From: Ignavibacteria bacterium
GTDB taxonomy: Bacteria; Bacteroidota; Ignavibacteria; Ignavibacteriales; Melioribacteraceae
Direction: 5' to 3'
DNA length: 11,273 nucleotides
NCBI GenBank assembly: GCA_003233295.1
Contig: QILJ01000093.1
Coordinates: forward strand, 1 to 11,273
Each line of letters begins with the position of its first letter. Position 1 is the stretch's first letter. Both the position numbers and the translations under genes were made by a program. A model generated the notes under the pieces. That model was not told the origin of the DNA, did not search any database, and worked only from the letters and a program-made list of their open reading frames with translations. This document shows, piece by piece, positions 1 to 8,856 of the stretch.

Positions 1-69
1 AAAACTGCGCTCGGAATGATTGAAGCCGTTGAGGAAAAACCGGAAGAATCTGAAAAGAAAAAGAAATAA
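1..69 (+). CDS. C-terminal end of an upstream gene, probably recA
   Basis: Only the last 22 codons are inside the window, read in frame from base 1 to the TAA at 67-69. They encode KTALGMIEAVEEKPEESEKKKK, an alpha-helix-like piece ending in a charged Glu/Lys-rich tail. The stop overlaps the recX start by one base (TAATG), so the two are probably translationally coupled. RecX genes very often sit directly behind recA, and RecA proteins commonly end in a short helix plus a charged, poorly conserved tail. Both points support recA, but the fragment is too short to prove it by sequence. Another recX neighbour such as cinA is possible. Confidence 0.5.
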   Translation, partial: KTALGMIEAVEEKPEESEKKKK

Positions 70-716
70 TGATCTTAACTTCGGTCAGGAAGCTTAGAAA
101 TAAAATTATCCTCCATTTTGATAATTCCGAAACGTTGGAAATAGCTTACGAGGTTTATCTTAATTCGGGTTTGATAAAAGGGGATGAGGTTGATAAGAAG
201 AAGATTGAAAAGCTGAAATATGAGAATGAATTCTTCCAAACAAAAAGTTCTGCATATAGATATTTGGGAAATCGCAATCATTCTTCTTTCGAGCTGAGAG
301 TAAAACTGACTAAAAAGGGATATCAAAAATTGATCATCGAAAAGGTGATTAAAGATCTCAGTGCAAAAGGATATATTAATGATCAGAAGTTTGCAGAATC
401 CTTTGTTAAGAACAGAATCGAAAAAAGAAAAGAGGGAATTGTAAAAATAAATTCTGAGTTAAGGAAAAAAGGGATTTCCAATGAGATCATCTCTGACGTG
501 ATTAATAACTTCACCGATGATCCGATTCATCTTCAAAATGCACTTCAACTTACTCGGAAAAAATATCAGTCACTGAAAAATAAAGATCTCGATTTCAAAA
601 AATTGAAAGGAAGACTTTTCAATTTCCTAAAAGGTAAAGGATATACTACGGAGATCATACTCAAAGTTCTTGATACCGTTCTAGTAAATGAAGGTGAAGA
701 CGAATTAGAATATTAA
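69..716 (+). CDS. recX: RecX, regulator of RecA
   Basis: RecX binds RecA filaments and modulates, usually inhibits, their extension and ATPase activity in the cytoplasm. The 215-residue product has the RecX helical-repeat pattern. A first repeat around residues 60-100 reads AYRYLGNRNHSSFELRVKL followed by KGY. A second (about 100-145) contains the hallmark GYINDQKF, then FVKNRIEKRKEGIVKI and ELRKKGI. A third weaker repeat occupies the C-terminus. An N-terminal segment of about 50 residues (KIILHFDNSETLEIAYEVYLNSGL) precedes the repeats; such an extension is familiar from RecX of the Bacteroidota and relatives. The ATG overlaps the preceding stop by one base, which fixes the start and indicates coupling to the upstream gene, probably recA. 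Nothing appears broken. Confidence 0.93.
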   Translation: MILTSVRKLRNKIILHFDNSETLEIAYEVYLNSGLIKGDEVDKKKIEKLKYENEFFQTKSSAYRYLGNRNHSSFELRVKLTKKGYQKLIIEKVIKDLSAKGYINDQKFAESFVKNRIEKRKEGIVKINSELRKKGISNEIISDVINNFTDDPIHLQNALQLTRKKYQSLKNKDLDFKKLKGRLFNFLKGKGYTTEIILKVLDTVLVNEGEDELEY

Positions 717-740
717 AATTTTGATAACATGAAACATTCA

Positions 741-756
741 TCCCGCCACTGCGGGA
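741..756. repeat. Perfect GC-rich hairpin in the recX-ACAD spacer
   Basis: TCCCGC and GCGGGA form a perfect 6-bp stem around the loop CACT, 24 bases after the recX stop. This is the most GC-rich spot in an AT-rich spacer. No run of T follows the stem (the next bases are CACAAGAAG), so a canonical intrinsic terminator is not supported. It may be a short dispersed palindrome or the folded end of the recX transcript. Confidence 0.5.
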
Positions 757-779
757 CACAAGAAGATGATTATAAAAAT

Positions 780-870
780 CCTTCAAGGTTTTTGAAGTAA
801 ATAGGTTAGAAAAATTAATAAATTGAATGAGCAGCGCTAAATTTATCAAGTCAAGAAACCTTGAAGGTTT
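780..870. repeat. Inverted CCTTCAAGGTTT / AAACCTTGAAGG element
   Basis: CCTTCAAGGTTT at 780-791 is matched exactly by its reverse complement AAACCTTGAAGG at 856-867, with 64 bases between. The right-hand copy extends to AAACCTTGAAGGTTT (856-870), itself a perfect dyad with one central base. The left copy continues into TTGAAG, so it can also fold locally with CTTCAA. The layout resembles the ends of a small non-autonomous or dispersed intergenic repeat. No coding sequence is visible between the arms. Whether it recurs elsewhere in the genome cannot be seen here. Confidence 0.5.
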
Positions 871-905
871 GGAAAATAAAATTTATAAACAGATAAAAAA
901 AATAT

Positions 906-2037
906 TTGAAACCAATTGATTATTATAATATTGAAAGTTCATTTAGAGAAGATGAATTGCTCGTTCGCGATTCTATCCGCTCATTTGTTGATAGCGAAGT
1001 AATCCCGATTATTGAAGATCATTATCAGAATGCCGAGTTCCCAATGCATCTGGTCCCGAAGCTTGCAGAATTGGGAGTATTTGGTATGACACTGCCCGAA
1101 GAATACGGCTGTGCCAATATGAATAATGTCGCGTATGGTTTGGTCAATCAAGAATTGGAAAGAGGGGACAGCGGAATTCGTAGTTTTGTATCTATATACT
1201 TTTGGTTCGGATGAGCAAAAAGATAAATGGCTTCCGAAACTTGCAGCAGCAGAAAAGATAGGCTGTTTTGGTTTAACAGAGCCGGATTACGGGTCCAACC
1301 CCGGAGGAATGATAACTAAGGCGGAAAAGGTTGACGGCGGATTTATTCTGAACGGGGCTAAGATGTGGATTACAAACGGGACTATTGCTGACGTAGCCGT
1401 AGTGTGGGCAAAACTAAACGGAACAATAAAAGGGTTCCTGGTTGAAAAAGAATTTAAAGGTTTTACCGCACCGGAAATGAAACGAAAGCATTCACTTAGA
1501 GCATCAGTAACATCCGAACTGATCTTTGAAGATGTGTTTGTACCGGAAGAAAATCTGCTGCCCAAGTCAAACGGATTAAGATCACCTTTGAAGTGTTTGA
1601 ACCAAGCGCGCTATAGTATTGCGTGGGGTGCGGTCGGTTCAATGACGGCGTGTTATGAAACCGCTCTCGATTATTCCAATTCCAGGATACAATTCGGCAA
1701 ACCGATTTCCGGTTTCCAATTAACTCAAAATAAACTTGTATATATGCTTACAGAGATCACTAAGTCACAATTGCTGAACTTACAGCTTGGCAGACTGAAA
1801 GACCTAGGAAAGGTAAAACATACGCAGATATCCATGGCAAAAAGGAATAATGTTGAACATGCTTTGAACATTGCAAGAACCGCGCGGGAAATTCTAGGCG
1901 CTAATGGAATATCAAGCGAATACCCTGTAATGAGGCATATGAATAATTTGGAGTCCGTAAAAACCTATGAGGGTACTCACGAAATGCATACTTTGATAAT
2001 AGGAGAAGATATTACGGGAATTTCTGCCTTTGAATGA
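906..2037 (+). pseudogene. Acyl-CoA dehydrogenase, glutaryl-CoA dehydrogenase type, frameshifted by an internal deletion
   Basis: The intact enzyme is a cytoplasmic FAD flavoprotein of the glutaryl-CoA dehydrogenase branch, acting in acyl-CoA and lysine/tryptophan degradation. The first frame (906-1193) carries the N-terminal helices and QELERGDSGIRSFVS, including the substrate Arg equivalent. From about 1194 the reading continues one frame on with YTFGSDEQKDKWLPKL, CFGLTEPDYGSNPGGM, NGAKMWITNG, CLNQARYSIAWG, RIQFGKPISGFQL and the catalytic-Glu motif TYEGTHEMH. Relatives read SVQxSLVMxPIYxxGSEEQ at the break, so about ten residues are missing; restoring 29 nt gives a 386-residue protein, the normal family length. 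The only start available is TTG at 906 (TAA lies upstream at 894-896), with no convincing ribosome site. The rest looks undamaged, so inactivation is recent or the gap is an assembly error. Confidence 0.85.
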
Positions 2038-2069
2038 GATGATTCTCAAATGCAGTCTATGAATTTTAT

Positions 2070-2077
2070 TAACTTTG
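2070..2077 (+). promoter_or_regulatory. Candidate -7 promoter element for guaB
   Basis: TAACTTTG fits the Bacteroidota-type -7 consensus TAnnTTTG and lies 46 bases upstream of the guaB ATG, in the spacer after the broken dehydrogenase. No clear TTG/TTTG -33 partner is visible at the expected distance, so this is a weak single-element call. Confidence 0.3.
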
Positions 2078-2122
2078 TATATTAAATAAGAATTAATAAA
2101 TAAGGGAAAAGGATAACCTTTG

Positions 2123-3592
2123 ATGAGTAATGAGAAAATAGCTTACGATGGAATCACATTTGACGATATACTTTTATTACCTGCCAAATCGAATGTCTTA
2201 CCTAGAGAAGCAAATATCGAATCAAAATTAACGAAAAATATTAAATTAAATATTCCATTTCTTTCTGCAGCGATGGACACGGTAACCACATCCAAGATGG
2301 CAATTGCTATGGCTGCACAAGGAGGAATGGGAATCATTCATAAAAATATGTCAATCGCGGAACAAGCCGATGAAGTTGATAAAGTTAAAAGATCAGAAAG
2401 CGGGATGATCCATCAGCCGATAACACTTACAGCTGAAAAGACGATCAAAGATGCAACCGATCTGATGAGTAAATATCATATTTCAGGAATCCCGATTGTT
2501 GATAATGAACATAAACTGATTGGAATATTAACCAACCGAGATCTCCGTTTTGTTTCCGATCTGACGATGAAAGTATCAGAGATAATGACAAAAGAGAATC
2601 TGCGAACTACTGCTGTCGGAACGTCATTGGAAGATGCCGAAAAACTTCTGCAGAAATACAGAATTGAAAAACTTCCCGTCGTTAAAGATGACGGCACTCT
2701 TGTCGGTTTGATCACTTTCAAAGATATTTCCAAGAAGAAGAAATATCCTCTGGCTTGTAAGGATGAACTCGGACGTTTAAGAGTTGGCGCAGGCTTAGGC
2801 GTTACTTCTGATATGATGGAAAGAGTTAATGCTCTTGTGAAAGTTCAAGTTGATGTAGTAGTTGTCGATACTGCTCACGGACATTCAGAAGGAGTGCTTA
2901 ATGCGGTTAGAAAGATAAAAGAAAAATATCCCGAACTTGATATTATTGCAGGAAACATTGTTACAGGGGAAGCTGCAAAGGAGTTAATTGAATGCGGTGT
3001 TGACGCAGTAAAAGTCGGCATCGGCGCGGGTTCTATCTGTACAACAAGAATGGTAGCCGGGGTTGGTGTACCGCAGATAAGCGCTGTGATGGAAGTTTAT
3101 AATGCAATCAAAGATACCGGCATTCCAATAATTGCAGACGGCGGGGTGAAGCAGACGGGCGATGTGCCTAAAGCTATTGCTGCCGGCGCCGATATCGTAA
3201 TGATGGGCGGAATGCTTGCCGGTGTTGATGAAACTCCGGGCGAAAAAGTTTTATATGAAGGACGAAGCTTCAAAGTGTATAGAGGCATGGGTTCAATCGG
3301 AGCGATGAAGGAAGGAAGTAAAGATAGATATTTCCAAGATGCGGAAGACGATATCAAAAAGTTAGTGCCTGAAGGCGTTGAAGGAAGAGTACCGTACAAA
3401 GGAGAACTGGCAGATACGATATACCAATTCATAGGCGGACTGCGCGCATCAATGGGATACTGCGGTTCGCGAACAATTGAAGAATTCAAAACAAAAACAA
3501 AGTTTGTAAAAATATCCGGTGCGGGATTAAGGGAAAGCCATCCGCATGATATTATTATCACTAAGGAATCACCTAACTATCAATCAAAATAA
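2123..3592 (+). CDS. guaB: Inosine-5'-monophosphate dehydrogenase
   Basis: This enzyme oxidises IMP to XMP with NAD+, the committed step of guanine nucleotide synthesis, as a cytoplasmic tetramer. The 489-residue product is full length. It has an N-terminal barrel segment ([28 protein letters not shown]), two CBS modules at about residues 95-205 ([21 protein letters not shown] and [21 protein letters not shown]), and the rest of the barrel. The catalytic loop reads [11 protein letters not shown] with the nucleophile at Cys306; Ala replaces the Pro common in bacterial homologues. IADGGVK and MMGGMLAG follow, then the Arg-Tyr flap (KDRYF) and [15 protein letters not shown] lies just before the ATG at 2123, but the ATG is preferred because AAAAGGA (2107-2113) sits nine bases upstream. 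Purine gene purD lies two genes downstream. Confidence 0.96.
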   Translation: MSNEKIAYDGITFDDILLLPAKSNVLPREANIESKLTKNIKLNIPFLSAAMDTVTTSKMAIAMAAQGGMGIIHKNMSIAEQADEVDKVKRSESGMIHQPITLTAEKTIKDATDLMSKYHISGIPIVDNEHKLIGILTNRDLRFVSDLTMKVSEIMTKENLRTTAVGTSLEDAEKLLQKYRIEKLPVVKDDGTLVGLITFKDISKKKKYPLACKDELGRLRVGAGLGVTSDMMERVNALVKVQVDVVVVDTAHGHSEGVLNAVRKIKEKYPELDIIAGNIVTGEAAKELIECGVDAVKVGIGAGSICTTRMVAGVGVPQISAVMEVYNAIKDTGIPIIADGGVKQTGDVPKAIAAGADIVMMGGMLAGVDETPGEKVLYEGRSFKVYRGMGSIGAMKEGSKDRYFQDAEDDIKKLVPEGVEGRVPYKGELADTIYQFIGGLRASMGYCGSRTIEEFKTKTKFVKISGAGLRESHPHDIIITKESPNYQSK

Positions 3593-3603
3593 TCAGATAA
3601 AAT

Positions 3604-4887
3604 ATGTTTAAAGTTTTGGTTATTGCATATTATTACCCACCGATGGGATTGAGCGGTGTTCAGCGTGTGCTGAAATTCACAAAGTATATGAAACAATTCG
3701 GCTGGGAGCCTACGGTAATAACCACGGATAAAACGGCTTATTACGCCCATGATAAATCTCTGATGACAGAAGCTGAAAAAGCTGAGATCAAAATTATCAG
3801 AACCGGCGGTAAAGATCCTAACTCGTTACTTGCTAAACGCGGTACGGTTAAAATGCCGAGAGAATCAATCAGAAAGTTTTTCGGGAGGGTAAGCAAAACG
3901 GTTTTTATCCCCGATAATAAAAAGTTCTGGTCGAAAAAAGCATGCAAAGTTGCAAGAAAAATATTAGCAGAAGATGAATTTGATATGATCTTTGTATCTG
4001 TCCCGCCGTTTTCTCAATTCCAAGTTGCTGTAAAACTCAAAAAGGAATTCGACATACCTTTAATTGTTGATTACCGCGATTCTTGGCTCGACAATCATTT
4101 TGCTTTTTATCCGACACCATATCATCGATGGAAAAACAAAAGGCTGGAATATGAGTCACTTAGATATGCCGATAAAGTGATAGTAGTTAATAGAAAAATC
4201 AAAGAAAAATTATTAAGAAATTACCGCTTCTTATCTTTCGGAGATATTGAAATAATTCCTCATGGTTTTGATCCGAAGGATTTTGAAAATGTTCAGCCAA
4301 TTGTGTTCAAGGAGAGGAAGCTTCGGATTTTATATTCAGGTATTTTTTATGAGAATATCACTCCGAAATATTTTCTAAAAGCATTTAAAGAATTATCTGA
4401 AGAGAGACCTGATATTACAGAAAATATCGAACTGCATTTTATCGGACATTTTAGAAAAGAGAATAAGAAACTGGTTAAAAAGTTAAAACTTTTTGAGTCT
4501 GTTATAGATCACGGGTATTTAGATCATAATGAAGCGGTTAGATATTTGGTCTCAATGGATATTTTATGGCTGATGCTTGGTGAAGGGAGAAGTATGGATA
4601 TGGTAACAGCGGGTAAGTTGTTTGAGTACTTTGGAACGAGGAAACCAATAATAGCTTGTGTACCTGAGGGAGCATCCAAAGTAGCCGTTAAGAATTATAA
4701 CGCTTCATTTATAACTAAACCGGATGATATCAAAGAGATCAAAAAGGTATTTATTAAGGTTTATAATCTTTTTCAGAGAAATGCATTACCGACTCCAAAC
4801 GAGGAGTTTGTGATGGAGCATGATAGAAAACATTTAACACATCGTCTAGTTAAGGAATTTCAATTTCATCTTAAGGAAATATCGTAA
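3604..4887 (+). CDS. GT-B fold glycosyltransferase (family 4-like)
   Basis: The 427-residue product looks like a cytoplasmic or membrane-associated GT-B glycosyltransferase that transfers a nucleotide-activated sugar, probably to a surface glycan; the acceptor cannot be inferred. The N-terminal half opens with a Rossmann strand (KVLVIAYYYPP) and a glycine-rich acceptor loop (GLSGVQRVLKF), then WEPTVITT and DEFDMIFVSVPPFSQF. The C-terminal half starts at RILYSGIF and contains ELHFIGHF, GYLDHNEAVRYL, LWLMLGEG and the donor-binding KLFEYFGTRKPIIACVPEG, whose Glu is the usual nucleotide-sugar contact. There is no signal peptide or obvious membrane span. It begins 11 bases after guaB and its TAA overlaps the purD ATG by one base, so the three are probably cotranscribed. 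The ribosome site before its ATG is weak. Membership in the superfamily is clear; substrate is unknown. Confidence 0.85.
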   Translation: MFKVLVIAYYYPPMGLSGVQRVLKFTKYMKQFGWEPTVITTDKTAYYAHDKSLMTEAEKAEIKIIRTGGKDPNSLLAKRGTVKMPRESIRKFFGRVSKTVFIPDNKKFWSKKACKVARKILAEDEFDMIFVSVPPFSQFQVAVKLKKEFDIPLIVDYRDSWLDNHFAFYPTPYHRWKNKRLEYESLRYADKVIVVNRKIKEKLLRNYRFLSFGDIEIIPHGFDPKDFENVQPIVFKERKLRILYSGIFYENITPKYFLKAFKELSEERPDITENIELHFIGHFRKENKKLVKKLKLFESVIDHGYLDHNEAVRYLVSMDILWLMLGEGRSMDMVTAGKLFEYFGTRKPIIACVPEGASKVAVKNYNASFITKPDDIKEIKKVFIKVYNLFQRNALPTPNEEFVMEHDRKHLTHRLVKEFQFHLKEIS

Positions 4888-6167
4888 TGAATGTAGCGCT
4901 AATTGGTTCCGGCGGTAGGGAGCACGCCCTAGCTTACAAAATCAAACAAAGTGATAAACTAAATAACTTATTCATCATTCCGGGGAATGCAGGAACAGCT
5001 TCGCTTGGCGAAAATATATTATTGGATACCAATAATAAAGGATCTGTTGTTGATTTTTGTCGGGAGCATGGCATTGACTTAGTTATTGTCGGACCGGAAA
5101 TACCTTTAGTAGATGGTTTAGCAGATGTATTAAGAGAAAACAACATCAATGTTTTTGGACCGAATAAAAATGCTGCAATGATTGAAGGAGATAAGTCATT
5201 TTCTAAAGACCTGATGAAGAAATATAACATTCCAACGGCAGAATATAAAACATACAAGAAAAAGGATTATTTGGAATGTATATCATATTTGGAAAACATA
5301 AGTTATCCTACGGTAATTAAAGTATCGGGTTTAGCCGCAGGTAAAGGTGTTGCAATCTGTAATGATATGAACGAAGCGAAAAATTATGTAGATCAATGCT
5401 TTAAGGATAATCTCTTCGGTGAATCAAGTGATGTTTTAGTAATAGAGGAATTTCTTGAGGGGCAAGAAGCATCGGTATTTGCAATTACAGACGGTGAAGA
5501 TTATGTGCTGCTGCCTCCGGCTCAAGATCATAAACGTCGTTATGACGGAGACAAAGGACCAAACACCGGCGGGATGGGAGCATATGCTCCGGCGCCATTG
5601 GTTACCGATGAAGTATTAAAACGAATAGAAGATGAAGTGATAATTCCTACTATTAGAGCAATGAAGAGTGAAGGTCGAGAATACAGCGGTTGTCTTTATG
5701 CCGGGTTGATGATAAAAGACGGAAAACCAAAAGTAGTTGAATTCAACTGCAGATTTGGTGATCCTGAAACTCAAGTTGTACTGCCGATAATTGATGGTGA
5801 TCTTTTAGAATTGTTATATTCTGGAAGTAAAGGTAAAATCAATAAAGAAGCAGTTTCGTATAACGGCAAGACATCAGTCTGTGTAGTTGCCGCCTCAGAC
5901 GGATATCCGGGAAGTTATAAAAAAGGCTTAGAAATCACCGGACTCAATAACATGCCGAGCGGAGTCGAGGCATTTCATGCCGGTACAAAATTAGATGGAG
6001 ACAAAATCCTCACAAACGGCGGCAGAGTATTAGCCGTTTCCTCAATAGTTAATAGCTCAGATATCAAAGAAGCAAAAGAACTTGCATACAAAGCATTAAA
6101 AAATATTCATTTTGAAGGTATGGTTTACCGTACTGATATTAGTGATAAGGTTGGGATTGTAAGTTAG
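4887..6167 (+). CDS. purD: Phosphoribosylamine-glycine ligase (GAR synthetase)
   Basis: PurD joins 5-phosphoribosylamine and glycine using ATP, the second step of de novo purine synthesis. The 426-residue protein is full length. It shows the N-terminal GSGGREHALA (residues 7-16) and IIPGNAG, then VGPEIPLVDGLAD and FGPNKNAAMIEGDKSF. The ATP-grasp domain carries IKVSGLAAGKGVAI, EEFLEGQEASVFAITDG, the PurD signature DHKRRYDGDKGPNTGGMG and the metal-binding EFNCRFGDPETQ. A C-terminal preATP-grasp-like domain ends the protein (VCVVAASDGYPG, NGGRVLAVSS). The ATG overlaps the glycosyltransferase stop by one base (TAATG), which implies coupling. With guaB two genes upstream it makes a partial purine cluster. 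Nothing is missing or broken. Confidence 0.96.
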   Translation: MNVALIGSGGREHALAYKIKQSDKLNNLFIIPGNAGTASLGENILLDTNNKGSVVDFCREHGIDLVIVGPEIPLVDGLADVLRENNINVFGPNKNAAMIEGDKSFSKDLMKKYNIPTAEYKTYKKKDYLECISYLENISYPTVIKVSGLAAGKGVAICNDMNEAKNYVDQCFKDNLFGESSDVLVIEEFLEGQEASVFAITDGEDYVLLPPAQDHKRRYDGDKGPNTGGMGAYAPAPLVTDEVLKRIEDEVIIPTIRAMKSEGREYSGCLYAGLMIKDGKPKVVEFNCRFGDPETQVVLPIIDGDLLELLYSGSKGKINKEAVSYNGKTSVCVVAASDGYPGSYKKGLEITGLNNMPSGVEAFHAGTKLDGDKILTNGGRVLAVSSIVNSSDIKEAKELAYKALKNIHFEGMVYRTDISDKVGIVS

Positions 6168-6176
6168 CTTTATAAA

Positions 6177-6184
6177 TAAGTTTG
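6177..6184 (+). promoter_or_regulatory. Candidate -7 promoter element for the hsdM operon
   Basis: TAAGTTTG fits the TAnnTTTG -7 pattern and lies 36 bases before the hsdM ATG, in the only gap between purD and the accessory region. A TTG at 6157-6159, inside the purD 3' end, could be a -33 partner with a 17-base gap. Downstream are AAGGAG (6198-6203) and AGAGG (6206-6210), the latter ten bases before the ATG. This is a pattern match only. Confidence 0.35.
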
Positions 6185-6220
6185 TTTCAGCGTAAATAAG
6201 GAGAAAGAGGTTTAAAACTT

Positions 6221-7780
6221 ATGGCAAAAAAGAACGGAAACGGAACAGACGAACCATTAGAAAAGCAACTTTGGAAATCAGCTGACAAACTGAGAAAAAA
6301 TATTGATGCGGCGGAATACAAACACGTTGTACTCGGACTGATATTTTTAAAATACATCTCTGATGCTTTTGAAGAGCTTTACGAAAAACTAAAAGCTGGA
6401 AAAGGCGACTATGCAGGAGCCGACCCCGAAGACAAAGACGAATACAAAGCTGAAAATGTCTTTTTTGTTCCTGCTGACGCTCGCTGGAATTTTCTATTAT
6501 CCAAAGCCAAACAGCCGACTATTGGAAAAACGGTTGACGAAGCAATGGACTCTATCGAAAAGGAAAATCCATCACTAAAAGGCGTTTTGCCAAAAGTATA
6601 TGCAAGACAAAATCTCGACCCAACAAGTCTCGGCGAACTAATTGATATGATTGGAAACATTGCTTTGGGCGATGCAAAATCAAGAAGCGCCGATATTCTC
6701 GGACACGTTTTTGAATATTTCTTAGGTGAGTTTGCTCTTGCCGAAGGGAAAAAAGGCGGACAATTCTACACTCCGCGAAGTGTTGTTGAATTATTGGTTG
6801 AAATGTTAGAGCCATACAAAGGACGAGTTTTTGACCCGTGCTGTGGTTCCGGTGGAATGTTTGTTCAGTCCGAAAAATTTGTAAAAGAACATCAAGGCAA
6901 AATTAACGATATTTCAATTTATGGACAGGAAAGCAACCAAACAACTTGGCGATTGGCAAAGATGAACCTTGCGATCAGAGGATTGGACAGCTCGCAAGTA
7001 AAATGGAACAACGAAGGCTCGTTTTTAAATAATGCTCACAAAGATTTAAAAACAGATTATATAATTGCAAATCCGCCGTTTAATGTAAGTGATTGGAGCG
7101 GTGATTTGCTCCGCCAAGACGGGCGATGGCAATTTGGAACGCCGCCAACCGGAAATGCTAATTATGCGTGGATACAGCATTTTATTTATCACCTTGCACC
7201 AAACGGACAAGCCGGTTTTGTTTTGGCAAAAGGTTCTTTAACCACTAAAACTTCGGGCGAAGGAGAAATAAGAAAAAAACTGATTGAAGAAGGTTTAGTT
7301 GATTGTATTGTAAATCTACCTGCCAAACTGTTTTTAAATACTCAAATTCCTGCTTCTTTATGGTTTATGAGCCGTAACCGAAGCAATGGAAAATACAGAG
7401 ACCGAAGAAGGGAAATACTTTTTATTGATGCTCGAAATATGGGGCATCTGATAAACCGCAGGACTCGTGAATTATCAAAAGATGATATTAAACTAATTAC
7501 AGAGACTTACCACAACTGGCGTGCTTCGACAGGCTCAGCACCCGAATATAAGGATGTAAAAGGTTTTTGCAAAGCGGCAAGCATTGATGAAGTAAGAAAA
7601 CTGGATTATGTTTTAACGCCCGGTCGCTATGTCGGTTTGGCTGACGAAGAAGACGACTTTGATTTTAATGAACGCTTTACAAAACTAAAAGCCGAGTTTG
7701 AAGAACAGCTAAAAGAAGAAAGCGAACTGAACAAACGAATCTTGGAAAATCTTTCAAAAATTATTTTGGATGAAAAATGA
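6221..7780 (+). CDS. hsdM: Type I restriction-modification DNA methyltransferase subunit (N6-adenine)
   Basis: HsdM is the S-adenosylmethionine-dependent adenine methylase of a type I R-M enzyme; with HsdS it methylates the bipartite target and with HsdR it forms the restriction complex. The 519-residue protein is full length. An HsdM N-terminal helical domain ([35 protein letters not shown]) spans about residues 10-150. The methylase domain follows, with [14 protein letters not shown], the SAM motif DPCCGSGGM at residues 205-213, YGQESN, and the catalytic NPPF at 284-287. The C-terminus is a charged helix ([16 protein letters not shown]) typical of the HsdS-contacting tail. Its TGA overlaps the fic ATG by four bases (ATGA). 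No specificity or restriction subunit is in the window, so the methylase depends on genes beyond position 11273 or elsewhere. Confidence 0.95.
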   Translation: MAKKNGNGTDEPLEKQLWKSADKLRKNIDAAEYKHVVLGLIFLKYISDAFEELYEKLKAGKGDYAGADPEDKDEYKAENVFFVPADARWNFLLSKAKQPTIGKTVDEAMDSIEKENPSLKGVLPKVYARQNLDPTSLGELIDMIGNIALGDAKSRSADILGHVFEYFLGEFALAEGKKGGQFYTPRSVVELLVEMLEPYKGRVFDPCCGSGGMFVQSEKFVKEHQGKINDISIYGQESNQTTWRLAKMNLAIRGLDSSQVKWNNEGSFLNNAHKDLKTDYIIANPPFNVSDWSGDLLRQDGRWQFGTPPTGNANYAWIQHFIYHLAPNGQAGFVLAKGSLTTKTSGEGEIRKKLIEEGLVDCIVNLPAKLFLNTQIPASLWFMSRNRSNGKYRDRRREILFIDARNMGHLINRRTRELSKDDIKLITETYHNWRASTGSAPEYKDVKGFCKAASIDEVRKLDYVLTPGRYVGLADEEDDFDFNERFTKLKAEFEEQLKEESELNKRILENLSKIILDEK

Positions 7781-8853
7781 GTTTTATTAGAAATCAACCC
7801 TACAACGAACTCCCTTTGCTTTTGCCCGATAGCTCGAATTGGGAGAAGATAGAAGTATATAAAAAATTGGCGGAAGCCGCGGCGGCATTGGCGGAACTTA
7901 AAGGACGATTGCCCGTAATTCCAAATCCGTTGATGCTCATAAACACTTTGGTTCTTCAAGAAGCAAAAGACAGTTCCACAATAGAAAATATTTTTACGTC
8001 GAACGATAAAATGTACAGAGCTTTGTCCGCTTCGTCGAGAGTTGACGGAGCGACAAAAGAAGTTTTGCGTTATAGAGAAGCGCTTTGGAATTCATTTAAG
8101 AATCTCAACTCGAAGGATGATTTTTCCGTTGGGCTTGCAGAAGAGATATTCAGAACGGTTACCTGTAGAGAAGAAGGCGTTAGAACCGTTCAAATATATA
8201 TAGGAAGTGCAACTCAAGTTGTTTATACTCCGCCGGAGCCGAAAGAAATATTGTTGCAAAAATTAAAGAATTGGTTCGATGCCGCAATAAATAACAATGA
8301 AGTGGAGCCGCTGATTAAACTCGCTATCCTGCATTATCAGTTTGAAGCCATCCATCCTTTTTCAGACGGCAACGGCAGAACCGGCAGAATATTAAACGTG
8401 CTGCTGCTTTGTCTTGAAAAATTGCTTGATCTGCCTGTGCTTTATTTATCAAAATACATCCTTGAAAATAAAAACGATTACTATCGACTATTAAGAGAAG
8501 TTACCGAAACCGGCAATTGGGAAAATTGGATTCTATATATTTTAGAAGCTGTAAGAGATACATCTGTATTTACTTTGCGGAAAGTAAACGCAATTTTCAG
8601 TAGCTACACCGAAACAATTAATAAAGTAAAATCGTTGGCTAATGATATTTACTCGCGCGAGTTAATAGAAGTAATTTTCAGCCAACCTTATAGTAAAATC
8701 TCTTTCCTTGAAGAAAAGAAAATTGCATCGCGCAACACGGCAAGTAAATACCTTAAAAAACTTGAAGAAATCGGCATTTTGGTCTCTGAACAAGCTGGAA
8801 GAGAAGTTTTATACAAAAATATCGCTCTTTATGATATTTTATCGACCGAATAA
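7777..8853 (+). CDS. Fic family AMP-transferase with N-terminal inhibitory motif and C-terminal winged helix
   Basis: Fic enzymes usually transfer AMP from ATP to a hydroxyl on a target protein. The 358-residue product has a Fic N-terminal domain (about 1-110). It contains the inhibitory-helix motif S66-xxx-E70-N71 (SSTIEN), matching (S/T)xxxE(G/N) of self-inhibited Fic proteins in which the inhibitor is on the same chain. The catalytic motif [12 protein letters not shown] starts at His193, with the anion-binding GNG and second Arg all present. The last 60 residues ([22 protein letters not shown]) look like a winged helix-turn-helix, so it may bind DNA and possibly regulate its own operon. 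It overlaps hsdM by four bases, indicating coupled translation in an R-M operon. It may protect or regulate the R-M complex or act as a toxin-like defence effector; its target is unknown. Confidence 0.93.
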   Translation: MSFIRNQPYNELPLLLPDSSNWEKIEVYKKLAEAAAALAELKGRLPVIPNPLMLINTLVLQEAKDSSTIENIFTSNDKMYRALSASSRVDGATKEVLRYREALWNSFKNLNSKDDFSVGLAEEIFRTVTCREEGVRTVQIYIGSATQVVYTPPEPKEILLQKLKNWFDAAINNNEVEPLIKLAILHYQFEAIHPFSDGNGRTGRILNVLLLCLEKLLDLPVLYLSKYILENKNDYYRLLREVTETGNWENWILYILEAVRDTSVFTLRKVNAIFSSYTETINKVKSLANDIYSRELIEVIFSQPYSKISFLEEKKIASRNTASKYLKKLEEIGILVSEQAGREVLYKNIALYDILSTE

Positions 8854-8856
8854 ATA

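Noticed and set aside
741..756. Intrinsic terminator for recX
   Set aside because: The stem is good but is followed by CACAAGAAG with no T tract on the + strand.
729..800. Small 23-residue ORF (MKHSSRHCGTQ...)
   Set aside because: It runs through the hairpin and into the left inverted repeat, has no ribosome site and resembles no family; its frame is explained by the repeats.
1186..1214. Programmed ribosomal frameshift in the acyl-CoA dehydrogenase
   Set aside because: No slippery heptamer or stimulator is apparent, and about ten conserved residues are absent, so a simple frame change would not give a normal protein.
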